Below are positions 33,287 to 44,144 of a DNA stretch of 64,000 nucleotides, in pieces (position 1 is the first letter of the stretch; each line of letters starts with the position of its first letter). Origin of the DNA: AC-32 sp963728765 (lineage in GTDB: Bacteria; Actinomycetota; Thermoleophilia; Gaiellales; Gaiellaceae); contig CAVSKX010000006.1 of the NCBI GenBank assembly GCA_963728765.1, positions 62,001 through 126,000 of the forward strand. Direction: 5' to 3'. Below the pieces are notes generated by a model. The model did no database searches and was not told where the DNA came from. It saw only the letters and a program-made list of their open reading frames with translations. The translations under genes and the position numbers were made by a program.

Positions 33287-33948
33287 CTCTTGAGCAAGAC
33301 CCTCCGCAACTCGTCTTCCTTGCCGGGCTGCAGTATGGCCAACACCTGGTCGCCGGGCTGCAGTTCGGTCGAGCCGACGGCGATCTCCGAGCGGCCGTTG
33401 CGCATGATCGAGATCAGGCGCGAGCCCTCCGGCAGGTCGAGCTTCTCGACGGTCTTGCCGGCGGCGGGCGCACCGTTGTCGATCTGCACCTCGACGATCT
33501 CGAGGTTCTCCTTGCGCAGCTCGAGCAGGTGCACGAGGTCGTGCTCGGGGACCTCGTGCTCGATCAGCGCCATCAGGCCGCGGGTCGCCGAGACAGTCGG
33601 CGAGATTCCGAGCAGGTCGAAGTGCGCCTGGTTGCGCGGGTCGTTCACGCGCGCGATCACCTTCTGCACGCCGTACTTCTCCTTGGAGAGCTGGCAGATG
33701 ATCAGGTTGTCCTCGTCGTCGCCGGTCAGGGCGGCCACGATGTCGGGTGGCCGCGCGATGCCGGCGCGCTCGAGCACGAAGATCTCCGTCGCGTCGCCGA
33801 GCAGCACCTGGTGCTCGAACTCGTGCTCCAGGCGCTCGAAGCGGTCGCGCCGCTGCTCGATCAGCGTCACCTCGTGCTTCCCCTGGGCGAGCAGCACGCG
33901 GGCGAGATTGGCACCGACCTTCCCTCCGCCAGCGATGAGGATGTACAT
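33283..33948 (-). CDS. TrkA-family K+ channel/transporter regulatory protein with RCK_N and RCK_C domains
   Basis: 221 residues from ATG 33948. A Rossmann RCK_N domain begins MYILIAGGGKVGANLARVLL and has the acidic VTLIEQ end of strand 2; the RCK_C part covers ~140-221 (IVEVQIDNGAPAAGKTVEKLDLPEGSRLISIMRNGRSEIAVGSTELQPGDQVLAIL). Such proteins bind NAD(H), ATP or c-di-AMP and gate a K+ transporter. It follows a shorter TrkA_N protein in a one-base overlap (TGATG). Confidence 0.9.
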   Translation of the reverse strand: MYILIAGGGKVGANLARVLLAQGKHEVTLIEQRRDRFERLEHEFEHQVLLGDATEIFVLERAGIARPPDIVAALTGDDEDNLIICQLSKEKYGVQKVIARVNDPRNQAHFDLLGISPTVSATRGLMALIEHEVPEHDLVHLLELRKENLEIVEVQIDNGAPAAGKTVEKLDLPEGSRLISIMRNGRSEIAVGSTELQPGDQVLAILQPGKEDELRRVLLKS

Positions 33949-34379
33949 CAGCTGGGGGCGGGTTCCCTCGGCCTGACCTCGCAGGCGCGCACCGAGTCGA
34001 GCAACACGTCGATCGCGACCGAGGTCGGGCAGACCGTGCGCAGGCCGCGCTTGCGGTAGAACTCGGCGCGCGCGGGGTCGAGCACGCGCACGACGACACA
34101 CTGGTTGTCGAAGCGCTCCTGCGCGACCTGGCCGATGACGATGTTCGTGTTGTCGCCGTCCGTTGCGACCACTACGGCGTCGGCGTCCTCGATCCCGGCA
34201 TCGCGGAGCACCTGGATGTCCATCCCGTGGCCCAGCACGAAGCGGCCGGGCCAATGGTCGCCGAGCCGGCCCAGTGCCTCTTCCTTCTCGTCGACCGCGG
34301 TGACCTCCCAGCCCTCGCGCTCGAGCTGGAGGGCGATGGCAGACCCCACTCGGCCGCAGCCGATTACCAATGCCTTCAC
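33948..34379 (-). CDS. TrkA-N (RCK_N-only) regulatory protein
   Basis: 143 residues. Only the N-terminal Rossmann domain is present: MKALVIGCGRVGSAIALQLEREGWEVTAVDEKEEAL then GHGMDIQVLRDAGIEDADAVVVATDGDNTNIVIGQVAQERF. No RCK_C follows. It probably forms a hetero-complex with the next gene product. No TrkH/TrkG or other K+ channel is adjacent; the closest transporters are the APC-type permease-UspA fusions. Confidence 0.9.
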   Translation of the reverse strand: MKALVIGCGRVGSAIALQLEREGWEVTAVDEKEEALGRLGDHWPGRFVLGHGMDIQVLRDAGIEDADAVVVATDGDNTNIVIGQVAQERFDNQCVVVRVLDPARAEFYRKRGLRTVCPTSVAIDVLLDSVRACEVRPREPAPS

Positions 34380-34396
34380 GATCTCACCTTAGCTCG

Positions 34397-36292
34397 TCAG
34401 GACGGCTCGGATCCGTCTTCCTCCATCACGCCCTCCGGGAAGGCGACGACCAGCACCTCGCAGGGCGCCTTGCGCAGCACGAACTCCACCGTCGGCGAGA
34501 AGAAGCGGGACTGCCGCCGCCAGCGCGGGGCCGAGCCGAGGACGATCAGGTCGTTGCCGCGGCGAGTCGCCTCCTGCACGATCGCGTCGCCGATCGAGCG
34601 CGCCCTGATCGTCTCCCCCTCCACGTCGACGCCGTGGTCGGCGCCGAGGATGCGGGCCTCCGCGAGGGACGCGGTGGCGGCCTCCTCCTGGTCGTGGAGC
34701 TCCGCCTCGAGCGGCTGGTCGAGCGGGACGCGGATCACGTAAAGCGCCTCGACGTGCGCGCGCCGGTCCCCGGCGAGCTTGACGGCGGTGGCAATCATCT
34801 CCTCGCCGATCGCGCCCAGCTTCATCGGCACGAGGATGCTCGTGAACTGCGCTTCCGGCAGCGCCTCGGGCGGCGCCGCGACGTGCTCGAGCAGGCCTTC
34901 CCCGCGGCCGCGGCGGACGAGGAAGTACACGACCACACCCGCGGCGAGCCAAGCCGGCCCGCCGTAGCGCGCGCCCGGGTGGGTGCCGAGTGCGATCACC
35001 CAGATCGTGAAGGTGGCGGCGGCGCCGATGATCGCCGGAAGCGGGACCGCGACTCCCCGGATCCGAACGTTCGCGGGCGTCCGGTACGGGCGGGGCAGCT
35101 CGGGCTCGCTGAAGCGGAGCTTGATCACCGCGAGCTGGGCGGCCGTGAAGGCGGCCAGCACGCCGAAGCTGAACAGGCTGGCGAGAAAGGCGATGTCCTC
35201 GTTCACGAACGAGGTGCCGATCATCAGCGCGATCGAGATCAGGGCCGCGGCGACGATCGCCTGCGGCGAGACGAGCGTGCGGCGGTTGAGCCGGCCGAAG
35301 GCGCGCGGGAGCTGCCCGTGCTCGCCGAGTGAGTGGGCAAGGCGCGTGAAGCCGGAGATCGACGTCGTGACCGCGACGAGCAGGATCACGGCGCCGGTGA
35401 GGCCGACGTAGACGCGCAGCGCGTCCGCGGCCACGTTCGGGAGCGGGTCGCCGAGCGCGTCGACGATCCCCATCAAGGGGGCACCCACCCAGTCCGTGCC
35501 CAGCGTGGTCGTGCCGCCGGTCGCCGGAAACGCGCTGAGCGCGACGAGCGCGATCGCGACGTAGATCAGGACGACGAGCCCGATTCCGGAGAAGAGGCTG
35601 CGCGGGAGGTCGCGGCCGGGCTCGCGCGTCTCCTCGGCGAGGTTGGCGACCGTCTCGAGCCCGGTGTACGCGAGCATCGCCAGCGGCAGTGCGAACAGGA
35701 TCTGGTGCCAGCTCGGATGCGTCCCGATCGAGACGTCGTGGGTGAGCGCGTCGCCGGAGAACAGGAACGCGAAGCCGAGCACCACGAGCAGCAGCTGCGT
35801 GAGCAGGTCGAGGACGGCGACGACGATCCCGTAGCGGTAGAAGGCCGAGCGGCGAACCAGGCGTAGCGCGGCGATCCCGAGCACGACGGCGACGCCGATC
35901 ACGACGTCCCACGGGTTGTGCTCGAGCGACTCGATCTTCAGCGCCGCGCCCAGGTAGTGCGGCATGAAGAGCGCGGAGAGCGCGATCACGATCAGGTAGT
36001 CGAGGAACAGCGCCCAGCCGGTGAGGAAGCCGACGAAGTCATTGAACGCGCGGCGCACGAACGTGGCGGCGCCGCCCGTCTCCGGGATCGCGGTCGTGCC
36101 CTCCGCGTAGGAGAGGGCGACCACGATGAAGAGCGCGCCGACCAGCGCGAGCACCTCCGGGGTCAAGCCCAGCGCGTGCAGGGCGATGATCCCGAGGGCG
36201 ATGTAGATCGAGGAGGCGATCTCGCCGTACGCGACCGAGAAGAGCGCGGGCGCGTCGAGAACCCGCTGCAGCCCCGAAATCTTCCTCGCCAC
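34397..36292 (-). CDS. APC-superfamily permease with C-terminal UspA domain (first copy)
   Basis: 631 residues. About 12 membrane spans cover 1-470; the start ALFSVAYGEIASSIYIALG and AIPETGGAATFVRRAFNDFVGFLTGWALFLDY are APC-type unwound-helix and loop motifs. Residues ~490-631 are a universal stress protein domain (FTSILVPMKLGAIGEEMIATAVKLA ... DLIVLGSAPRWRRQSRFFSPTVEFVLRKAPCEVLVV), with a partial G-x-G nucleotide motif. APC members include amino acid transporters and the KimA K+ transporter; the TrkA-type neighbours make K+ possible but unproven. Confidence 0.85.
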   Translation of the reverse strand: MARKISGLQRVLDAPALFSVAYGEIASSIYIALGIIALHALGLTPEVLALVGALFIVVALSYAEGTTAIPETGGAATFVRRAFNDFVGFLTGWALFLDYLIVIALSALFMPHYLGAALKIESLEHNPWDVVIGVAVVLGIAALRLVRRSAFYRYGIVVAVLDLLTQLLLVVLGFAFLFSGDALTHDVSIGTHPSWHQILFALPLAMLAYTGLETVANLAEETREPGRDLPRSLFSGIGLVVLIYVAIALVALSAFPATGGTTTLGTDWVGAPLMGIVDALGDPLPNVAADALRVYVGLTGAVILLVAVTTSISGFTRLAHSLGEHGQLPRAFGRLNRRTLVSPQAIVAAALISIALMIGTSFVNEDIAFLASLFSFGVLAAFTAAQLAVIKLRFSEPELPRPYRTPANVRIRGVAVPLPAIIGAAATFTIWVIALGTHPGARYGGPAWLAAGVVVYFLVRRGRGEGLLEHVAAPPEALPEAQFTSILVPMKLGAIGEEMIATAVKLAGDRRAHVEALYVIRVPLDQPLEAELHDQEEAATASLAEARILGADHGVDVEGETIRARSIGDAIVQEATRRGNDLIVLGSAPRWRRQSRFFSPTVEFVLRKAPCEVLVVAFPEGVMEEDGSEPS

Positions 36293-36314
36293 GGCGGGAG
36301 GTTACTCCCGAACA

Positions 36315-36349
36315 GTGACTGTCACTGTGACTGTCACTGTGACTGTCAC
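36315..36349. repeat. Three tandem copies of a 12-bp unit after a stop codon
   Basis: GTGACTGTCACT repeats at 36315, 36327 and 36339, the last with one changed end base. Each unit is nearly self-complementary. The stop codon of the small membrane protein gene (36348-36346) lies inside the last unit, so the array is its 3' untranslated region, 23 bp from the start of the permease gene downstream. Confidence 0.85.
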
Positions 36350-36516
36350 CGGTGTTTCAGCAGGTACAGCCGGCCGGCGCCCAGGCCGATGAACAGCACG
36401 CCGATCAGGTAGCCGACGCGGCCGCCGTGGCGCGCGGTCTGAACCAGGATTGCGAGCCCGAGCACGATCGCGACGATGCCGAAGACCAGCGTCGCGTTGC
36501 GGTACCCGGTTTTCAC
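36346..36516 (-). CDS. Small two-span membrane protein (56 aa)
   Basis: From GTG 36516: KTGYRNATLVFGIVAIVLG begins span 1, a short basic loop ARHGGR follows, and span 2 runs YLIGVLFIGLGAGRLYLL, ending KHR then TGA. The regular two-helix pattern, the proper codon bias and its fit between two co-oriented permease genes support a real gene, though it is short. Its role is unknown; small proteins like this often associate with transporters. Confidence 0.65.
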   Translation of the reverse strand: MKTGYRNATLVFGIVAIVLGLAILVQTARHGGRVGYLIGVLFIGLGAGRLYLLKHR

Positions 36517-36613
36517 CGCGCACCTTCGTCAGGGTCGGCGTCGAGGTTGGCGATCTCAGACCGTCGCCCGAGCGAAGCCCGGCCGACCCGACGTCGACAC
36601 CGCGAGCGGCGTC

Positions 36614-38509
36614 TCATGCTGCACGCGGCGCGGCCGCCACCATCACGCGGCACGGCGCGTTCTTGAGCACGAAGTCGACCGTCCCGCCGAAGATCCGGCC
36701 GCGACGGCGGTCGCGGTCGCGCCGGGGCGAGCCCATGACGATGATCTCGCTGTTGCGCCGCCTCGCCTCGTCCACGATCGCGCGGCCGGCCCGCCGGGCG
36801 CGCACCAGCCGCCCGATCACGGTGACGCCGTAGGCGTCGCCGATCGCGCGCACCTCGTCAAGCAGGTCATTGGCCTTCCGCTCGGCCTCGTCCGGAAGGG
36901 GCGCGTCCAAGGGAAGCTCGAGCGGCACCTCGAGGACGGTCAGCGCCACGATCGATGCGCGCCGCTCGGTGGCCAGGCGGCAGGCCAGGTCGACCGCGGC
37001 CTCCGACTCGCGGCGCCAGACGACCGGGACGAGCACGTTGCGGTACTCCAACGCCACCGCCGGACCGATCACGACCGGCGCCCGAACGGTCTTCGTCAGC
37101 GGCTCGTGGACGATGCGCCGCCGGTACACCGCGTAGAGGACGAATCCGAGCAGCAGCCACCCGAGGCCCGCATAGCGCGTGCTAGGGCTCTGCCACACGA
37201 CGACGAGCCAGGCGAGCGCGGTCGCCGCGCCGCCGAAGAGGGCGAACACCGGCCAGTCGACGCCTCCGACGCGGAGGTTCGGCCGCGCCCGGAAGACAAG
37301 CTCCTCGTCGCGGTAACGCCGCCGCAGCTGCACGACCGCCGCATGCGCGACCGTGAACGAGAGCATCGCCCCGAACGAGTACATCGTGCCGAGGAAGCTG
37401 GTCTTGCCGGGCAGCAGGACGAGGATGGAGGCCAAGCCAGCGAAGACGATCAGCGAAAGCCAGGGCGTCTTGAACTTCGGGTGAAGCCGGCGAAAGACCT
37501 CGGGCAACTGCCGGTAGCTCGCCATGGAGTAGGTGATCCGCGAGGCTCCGATGATCCCGGCGTTCGTGGCGATGAAGAGAATCGTCGCAGCGAGGACGCC
37601 GACGTACACCTTGAGCACGCTAAGGGCGGTCCCCGTAATACCGAGGTTCTCGACGATGCCGAGCACCGGGTCGTTCTGGAACCCGCCGTCCTCCGGTGGA
37701 AGTGCGAGCAGCGTCGTCTGTTTCCCGTCGATCAGATGGACGGGGAGCGCCGAGAGCGCGACCAACGGCAGGGTGAAGTAGATCGCGAAGACGGCGATCG
37801 CGACAAGCCCGATCGAGCGCGGGATGCTCTTGACCGGGTCGCGGGTCTCCTCGGCCAGGTTCGAGACGGTCTCGATGCCGGTGTAGGCGATCATCCCCAC
37901 CGGGATCGCCAGGAAGAACTGGCTCCACGTCGGCGCCGTGCCCCAGTGGACGTTCGCCTTCAGGATCTCCGGGCTGAAGATCAGCGCGAAGCCAAGCAGC
38001 ACGAGCAGGAGCTGGGTGGCGAAGTCGATGACGGCCAGAAAGATGTTCAGTCGCGCCGATTCCTGAATCCCGACGACGTTCAGCAGGACAAGGACGACGA
38101 TCACCGTCGTGCCGCCGATGATGTCCCAGGGGTTCTGCTTGAGCGGCGACCAGAAGATCGACAGGTAGTGGGGCACGAAGAACGCCGAGATGGCGATCGT
38201 GATGATGTAGTTGAGCATCTGCGCCCACGCCGCCCCGAACGACGCGAGCTCGTTGAACGCGTGCCGAGCGAAGCTGGACGACCCGCCCGCCTCCGGATAC
38301 CGGACGGTTCCTTCGGCGTAGGTGAGCGCGGTGGCGGCGAAGAACACGCCGGCGATCAGGAACACCAGCGGCGTGAGGCCGAGCGCGAAGACCGCCGTGA
38401 CGCCGAGCGCGTAGTAGATCGACGAGCCGACGTTGCCGTAGGCGGTCGAGAACAGCGCCGGCGTGCCGAGCACACGCTCGAGCCGCTGCTGGCGCCGCCT
38501 GCGTGACAT
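36614..38509 (-). CDS. APC-superfamily permease with C-terminal UspA domain (second copy)
   Basis: 631 residues, the same length and plan as the copy at 34397-36292: ~12 spans with ALFSTAYGNVGSSIYYALG and YPEAGGSSSFARHAFNELASF, then a UspA domain (YRNVLVPVVWRRESEAAVDLACRLA ... EIIVMGSPRRDRDRRRGRIFGGTVDFVLKNAPCRVMVA). The UspA nucleotide loop G-S-P-R-R is basic. The two copies share perhaps 40% identity by eye and probably differ in substrate or regulation. Substrate unknown. Confidence 0.85.
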   Translation of the reverse strand: MSRRRRQQRLERVLGTPALFSTAYGNVGSSIYYALGVTAVFALGLTPLVFLIAGVFFAATALTYAEGTVRYPEAGGSSSFARHAFNELASFGAAWAQMLNYIITIAISAFFVPHYLSIFWSPLKQNPWDIIGGTTVIVVLVLLNVVGIQESARLNIFLAVIDFATQLLLVLLGFALIFSPEILKANVHWGTAPTWSQFFLAIPVGMIAYTGIETVSNLAEETRDPVKSIPRSIGLVAIAVFAIYFTLPLVALSALPVHLIDGKQTTLLALPPEDGGFQNDPVLGIVENLGITGTALSVLKVYVGVLAATILFIATNAGIIGASRITYSMASYRQLPEVFRRLHPKFKTPWLSLIVFAGLASILVLLPGKTSFLGTMYSFGAMLSFTVAHAAVVQLRRRYRDEELVFRARPNLRVGGVDWPVFALFGGAATALAWLVVVWQSPSTRYAGLGWLLLGFVLYAVYRRRIVHEPLTKTVRAPVVIGPAVALEYRNVLVPVVWRRESEAAVDLACRLATERRASIVALTVLEVPLELPLDAPLPDEAERKANDLLDEVRAIGDAYGVTVIGRLVRARRAGRAIVDEARRRNSEIIVMGSPRRDRDRRRGRIFGGTVDFVLKNAPCRVMVAAAPRAA

Positions 38510-38562
38510 CGGCGCGGACTCTAGAGCCCGCCGCGGCCGGTCATCGCCATGCCGTCACCGGG

Positions 38563-38579
38563 GCCGGGCTTTGCCCGGC
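38563..38579. repeat. Palindrome GCCGGGC-TTT-GCCCGGC
   Basis: A 7-bp perfect stem with TTT loop between the permease gene and the pyrophosphatase gene. It matches the AAA/TTT-loop hairpins at 15980 and in the 30.6 kb array, so it is counted with that dispersed set. Confidence 0.55.
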
Positions 38580-38622
38580 GCCGGCACGCAGCGGCCCGCC
38601 GTGGCGCGCAAAGAAGGGGGCC

Positions 38623-38649
38623 CACGGGGGAAACATGGTTTCCCCCGTG
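38623..38649 (-). terminator. Strong hairpin directly after the pyrophosphatase gene
   Basis: CACGGGGGAAAC (38623-38634) and GTTTCCCCCGTG (38638-38649) form a 12-bp perfect stem with an ATG loop, 4 bp beyond the hppA stop codon. No long T-run follows on the minus strand (GGCCCCCTTCTTTG). It probably ends or stabilises the hppA transcript. Confidence 0.6.
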
Positions 38650-38652
38650 TTA

Positions 38653-40692
38653 CTAGCCGTGAATGGAGACGATCAGGGGGATGATCAGGATCGCGACCAG
38701 GTTCGTGATCTTGATCATCGGATTGATCGCGGGTCCTGCGGTGTCCTTGTAGGGGTCGCCGACGGTGTCGCCCGTGACCGCGGCGGCGTGGGCCTCCGAG
38801 CCCTTGCCGCCGAAGGCGCCGTCCTCGATCAGCTTCTTCGCGTTGTCCCAGGCGCCGCCGCCCGAGGTCATCGCGATCGCGAGGAAGAGGCCCGTCACGA
38901 TCGTCCCGATCAGCAGCCCGCCGAGCAGCTTCGCGCTGATCACCCCGGCCACGATCGGGAAGACGATCGGGATCAGGGCCGGCAGCAGCATGCTCTTGAT
39001 CGCCGAGCCGGTGACGATGTCGATCGCCCGGCCGTACTCCGGCCGAGCCGTGCCCTCCATGATCCCGGGGATCTCGCGGAACTGCCGCCGCACCTCCGTC
39101 ACGACCTGGCCGCCGACGCGGCCGACTGCCTCCATCGCCAGGGAGGCGAACAGGAAGGGCATCAGGCCGCCGATGAAGAGACCGGCGATCACCCACGCGT
39201 CGTCGAGCCTGAACACCGTGGTGAAGTTGTTCACTTCGAGGCCGTTCGTGTAGCCGTCGAAGAGGATCAGTGCCGCCAGCGCGGCCGAGCCGATCGCGTA
39301 GCCCTTCGTGACCGCCTTCGTCGTGTTGCCGACGGCGTCCAGCGGGTCGGTGATCGCCCGCACCGACTCGTCGAGGTCCGCCATCTCGGCGATTCCGCCC
39401 GCGTTGTCGGTCACCGGGCCGTACGCGTCGAGCGCGACGATCAGGCCCGTCATCGAGAGCTGCGCCATCACCGCGACGCCGATCCCGTAGAGGCCCGCAA
39501 AGTGGTTCGCGAGCAGGATTCCGACCGCGATCACGATCACGGGCGCCGCCGTCGCCTGCATCCCGACGGCGAGCCCCTCGATGATGTTGGTCGCGTGGCC
39601 CGTCCGAGACGCGGACGAGATCTGCTTGACGGGCCGCCAGCGCGTGCCCGTGTAGTACTCGGTGATCGCCACGAGCAGGAAAGTGACGACCAGGCCGACG
39701 AGCGCCGAGCCGTAGAGCTCCCAGAAGGTGAAGGTGCTCGTGTCGTAGGCGAGCGTGACCGGGATGAAGCCCAGCGCCGAGAGCACGACCGCGACGAGGA
39801 TGGCCTTGTAGAGCGCGTTCATGATCGAGCCGCTGCGCCCGACGCGCGCGAAGAAGGTGCCGATCACGGACGCCAGGATCGACATCCCCCCCAGCGCGAG
39901 CGGGTACAGCTCGAGGTGCTGGGCCGGGAAGCGCTGCGAGGCGAGCAGCATCACGGCGACGGCGGTCACGGCGTAGGTCTCGAACAGGTCAGCCGCCATG
40001 CCTGCGCAGTCGCCGACGTTGTCGCCCACATTGTCCGCGATCACGGCCGGGTTGCGCGGGTCGTCCTCGGGAATCCCCGCCTCGATCTTCCCGACGAGGT
40101 CGGCGCCGACGTCGGCGGCCTTCGTGTAGATGCCGCCGCCGAGGCGGGCGAAGACGGAGATCAGCGAGCCTCCGAACGCGAGGCCGATCAGGTCGTCGAT
40201 CGCCGAGGCACTGGAGTGGTCGAGCCACCCGGTGAGGATCCAGTAGTAGCCGGCGACCCCGAGCAGGCCGAGGCCGACGACGAGCAGGCCGGTCACCGAG
40301 CCGGCGCGGAAGGCGACGTTCAGCGCAGGCTTGAGCCCCTTCTTGGCAGCCTCCGCGGTGCGGACGTTCGAACGCACGGCGACGTTCATGCCGATGAAGC
40401 CCGCGGCCGCAGACAGCGCGGCGCCGATCAGGAAGCCCACGGCCGTGCCCCAGCCGAGCTTGTTGTAGAAACCGAGCAGGAGGAAGGGCACGATCGCGAC
40501 GATCGCGATCGTCGTGTACTGCCGCCGCAGGTACGCAGCCGCGCCTTCCTGCACGGCGCGCGCGATCTCCTGCATCCGCTCGGTGCCCGCCGGCTGCGCG
40601 AGGAGCCAGTAGGTCAGCGCGATCCCGTAGGCGATCGCCACGCCCGAGCAGATCAGGGCGAAGAGCACCGCGTGGTCACTGAAGAAATCCAT
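38653..40692 (-). CDS. hppA: Membrane-bound H+-translocating pyrophosphatase, K+-independent type
   Basis: 679 residues, ~15-16 membrane spans, ATG 40692 with AGGAGG 3 bases before ACATG. Catalytic loops are intact: TKAADVGADLVGKIEAGIPEDDPRNPAVIADNVGDNVGDCAGM and DNAGGIAEM. The motif GNTTKA carries Lys where K+-dependent enzymes have Ala, which marks the K+-independent H+-pumping subfamily. It couples pyrophosphate hydrolysis to proton export and recovers energy from biosynthesis. A hairpin follows the stop codon. Confidence 0.96.
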   Translation of the reverse strand: MDFFSDHAVLFALICSGVAIAYGIALTYWLLAQPAGTERMQEIARAVQEGAAAYLRRQYTTIAIVAIVPFLLLGFYNKLGWGTAVGFLIGAALSAAAGFIGMNVAVRSNVRTAEAAKKGLKPALNVAFRAGSVTGLLVVGLGLLGVAGYYWILTGWLDHSSASAIDDLIGLAFGGSLISVFARLGGGIYTKAADVGADLVGKIEAGIPEDDPRNPAVIADNVGDNVGDCAGMAADLFETYAVTAVAVMLLASQRFPAQHLELYPLALGGMSILASVIGTFFARVGRSGSIMNALYKAILVAVVLSALGFIPVTLAYDTSTFTFWELYGSALVGLVVTFLLVAITEYYTGTRWRPVKQISSASRTGHATNIIEGLAVGMQATAAPVIVIAVGILLANHFAGLYGIGVAVMAQLSMTGLIVALDAYGPVTDNAGGIAEMADLDESVRAITDPLDAVGNTTKAVTKGYAIGSAALAALILFDGYTNGLEVNNFTTVFRLDDAWVIAGLFIGGLMPFLFASLAMEAVGRVGGQVVTEVRRQFREIPGIMEGTARPEYGRAIDIVTGSAIKSMLLPALIPIVFPIVAGVISAKLLGGLLIGTIVTGLFLAIAMTSGGGAWDNAKKLIEDGAFGGKGSEAHAAAVTGDTVGDPYKDTAGPAINPMIKITNLVAILIIPLIVSIHG

Positions 40693-41073
40693 GTCCTCCT
40701 GCTCTCACAAAGTCGGCCGCGCTACCGCATGGCGACGCGGATGGGGGTATCACAAGCCTGCGGTGCGGCAGGGTAACCGAAAGGCCGGAGGGACTGCCGT
40801 CAGAAGCGGGCGCCGCGCAGCGCATTCGTGCAGAGGTGCTCCTCCGGCTCCGGCGGGATCCTCGGCTGCCTCGCGCGCCGGCGTTAACCTCAGCTTGTGA
40901 GGCGTGTTGCAACCGGCGCGGTCGCGGCTCTTGCGATAGCAGGGGTCGCAACGGCACACGGTTCACGGAACGAGACCCCACCGCGGATCCGCGCCTTCGC
41001 GAATGGACCGGTTGGCGGCGATCCGGGCCTCTGTCGGCCGACGTAGCCCTTCAGAGCCGGTCCGCGTCAGCCT
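40693..41073. other. Intergenic region between hppA and MTA phosphorylase
   Basis: 381 bases. It should contain the hppA promoter (minus strand); the hppA Shine-Dalgarno AGGAGG is at its left edge. No recognised riboswitch or palindrome was seen. The only coding candidate is the short plus-strand frame at 40897-41046. Confidence 0.5.
40897..41046 (+). CDS. Possible small exported peptide (49 aa)
   Basis: GTG 40897 opens a frame beginning RRVATGAVAALAIAGVATA, a well-formed signal peptide with an A-x-A-like cleavage site, followed by ~29 polar residues with one Cys and the stop at 41046. No Shine-Dalgarno is evident, and random high-GC frames can imitate signal peptides, so it is only a candidate. 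Confidence 0.3.
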   Translation: MRRVATGAVAALAIAGVATAHGSRNETPPRIRAFANGPVGGDPGLCRPT

Positions 41074-41862
41074 CTAGATCCTCGCTCCGCGCAGTGCCGT
41101 GGCACACACGTCCTCGGGCTGAGGCCCTATCTTCGGGATGGTCGCGAAGAGCAACTCGCGAAGGCGTTCGTTGTTCTCCTGGAAAACCCGCACGACCTGC
41201 TCGTGCGAGACGGGATCGGTGCCTTCGACGCCGACGTCGTGGTCGGTGACCATCGAGACGTTCGCGTAGCAGAGCTCGAGCTCGCGTGCGAGGAAGCCCT
41301 CCGGGTACGCGGTCATGTTGATCACGTCCCAGCCGGCGTCCTGGAACCAGCGAGACTCGGCGCGCGTGGAAAAGCGCGGGCCCTGGATCGTGACGACCGT
41401 GCCGCCGTCGCGAACCGGGATCCCCAGCTCTCGGGCGGTCTCGACGAGCAGCGCACGCAGGTCGGGGCAGTACGGGTCGGCGGCGGAGACGTGCGTGGTC
41501 TCGGGACCGTCGTAGAACGTGTCCTTGCGCCCGCTGGTGCGGTCGACGAACTGGTCGCAGACGACGAACTCGCCGAGCTGCAGCTCCGCCTTCAACGCAC
41601 CCGAGGCGTTCGGCCCGATGATGCGGCGGACGCCGAGCTCCTTCATCCCCCACACGTTCGCGCGGTACGGAATCGCGTGCGGCGGCAGTTCGTGGTTGCG
41701 TCCGTGACGCGGCAGGAAGGCGACCCGCGCGCCGTCGATCTCGCCGACCACGTAGGGCGCCGAGGGCTTGCCATAGGGCGTGTCGAGCTCGACCTCCTCG
41801 ACGTCCTCGAGGAACGAGTAGAAGCCCGACCCGCCGAAGATGCCAACGTCTGCGCCCGCCAT
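41074..41862 (-). CDS. mtnP: S-methyl-5'-thioadenosine phosphorylase (or related purine nucleoside phosphorylase)
   Basis: 262 residues. PNP/UDP family features: GIFGGSGFYSFL, FLPRHGRNHELPPHAIPYRAN (phosphate-binding RHG...H), IIGPNASGALKAEL, and FVVCDQFVDRTSGRKDTFYDG. The base-binding NMTAYPEGFLARELELCYANVSMVTDHDVGVEG has D-H-D where MTAPs have TDYDCW, so substrate may extend to adenosine or inosine-type nucleosides. The enzyme splits MTA phosphorolytically in methionine salvage. Confidence 0.87.
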   Translation of the reverse strand: MAGADVGIFGGSGFYSFLEDVEEVELDTPYGKPSAPYVVGEIDGARVAFLPRHGRNHELPPHAIPYRANVWGMKELGVRRIIGPNASGALKAELQLGEFVVCDQFVDRTSGRKDTFYDGPETTHVSAADPYCPDLRALLVETARELGIPVRDGGTVVTIQGPRFSTRAESRWFQDAGWDVINMTAYPEGFLARELELCYANVSMVTDHDVGVEGTDPVSHEQVVRVFQENNERLRELLFATIPKIGPQPEDVCATALRGARI

Positions 41863-41874
41863 CGCGGCGCGAGC

Positions 41875-43794
<1,920 letters not shown>

Positions 43795-43850
43795 GCCCCC
43801 TCCCGATCGACCCCTCTCACGAGTCGTTATAGGTCGTCAAAAGGACGGAT

Positions 43851-44144
43851 TCAAGCCTGCGGTTCTTCCGCCGCCGCCGAGGCGTAGGCGAGCTGGAGGT
43901 TCGCGAGCACCTGGTTGAAGTCGCGGAGCGCCTCTTCGGGGACCGAGCCCTCGAGCACGGGCACGAGCACGCGGAGAGCCTCGATCCCGAGGCGCGCCTG
44001 CTCGAGGTCGCGCGTCTCGGCGTTCAGGCGGTGGTAGGCGAGCGAGGAAACGGAGTAGAGCGTCTGGAGCAGGAGGTCGGAGACCTTGAGCTTTGCGAGC
44101 TCCGCCTGGATCTCCTCGATCAGGCGCTGCTCGTCGTCAGCCAC
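43851..44144 (-). CDS. DUF1844 protein
   Basis: 97 residues from GTG 44144, overlapping the ligase gene stop by 8 bp. It is all-helical: DEQRLIEEIQAELAKLKVSDLLLQTLYSVSSLAYHRL is the DUF1844 signature, followed by LEQARLGIEALRVLVPVLEGSVPEEALRDFNQVLANLQLAYA. The function is unknown; homologues are small cytoplasmic proteins. The coupling to the GCS2 gene may be coincidental. Confidence 0.8.
   Translation of the reverse strand: MADDEQRLIEEIQAELAKLKVSDLLLQTLYSVSSLAYHRLNAETRDLEQARLGIEALRVLVPVLEGSVPEEALRDFNQVLANLQLAYASAAAEEPQA

Noticed and set aside
36315..36349. CRISPR-like array
   Set aside because: The units are 12 bp, directly adjacent, near-palindromic, without spacers and without cas genes.
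38503..40776. Very long plus-strand frame of 757 codons
   Set aside because: It lies antisense to hppA, whose family motifs are unmistakable; the plus frame is a His/Arg/Asp-rich shadow produced by high third-position GC.
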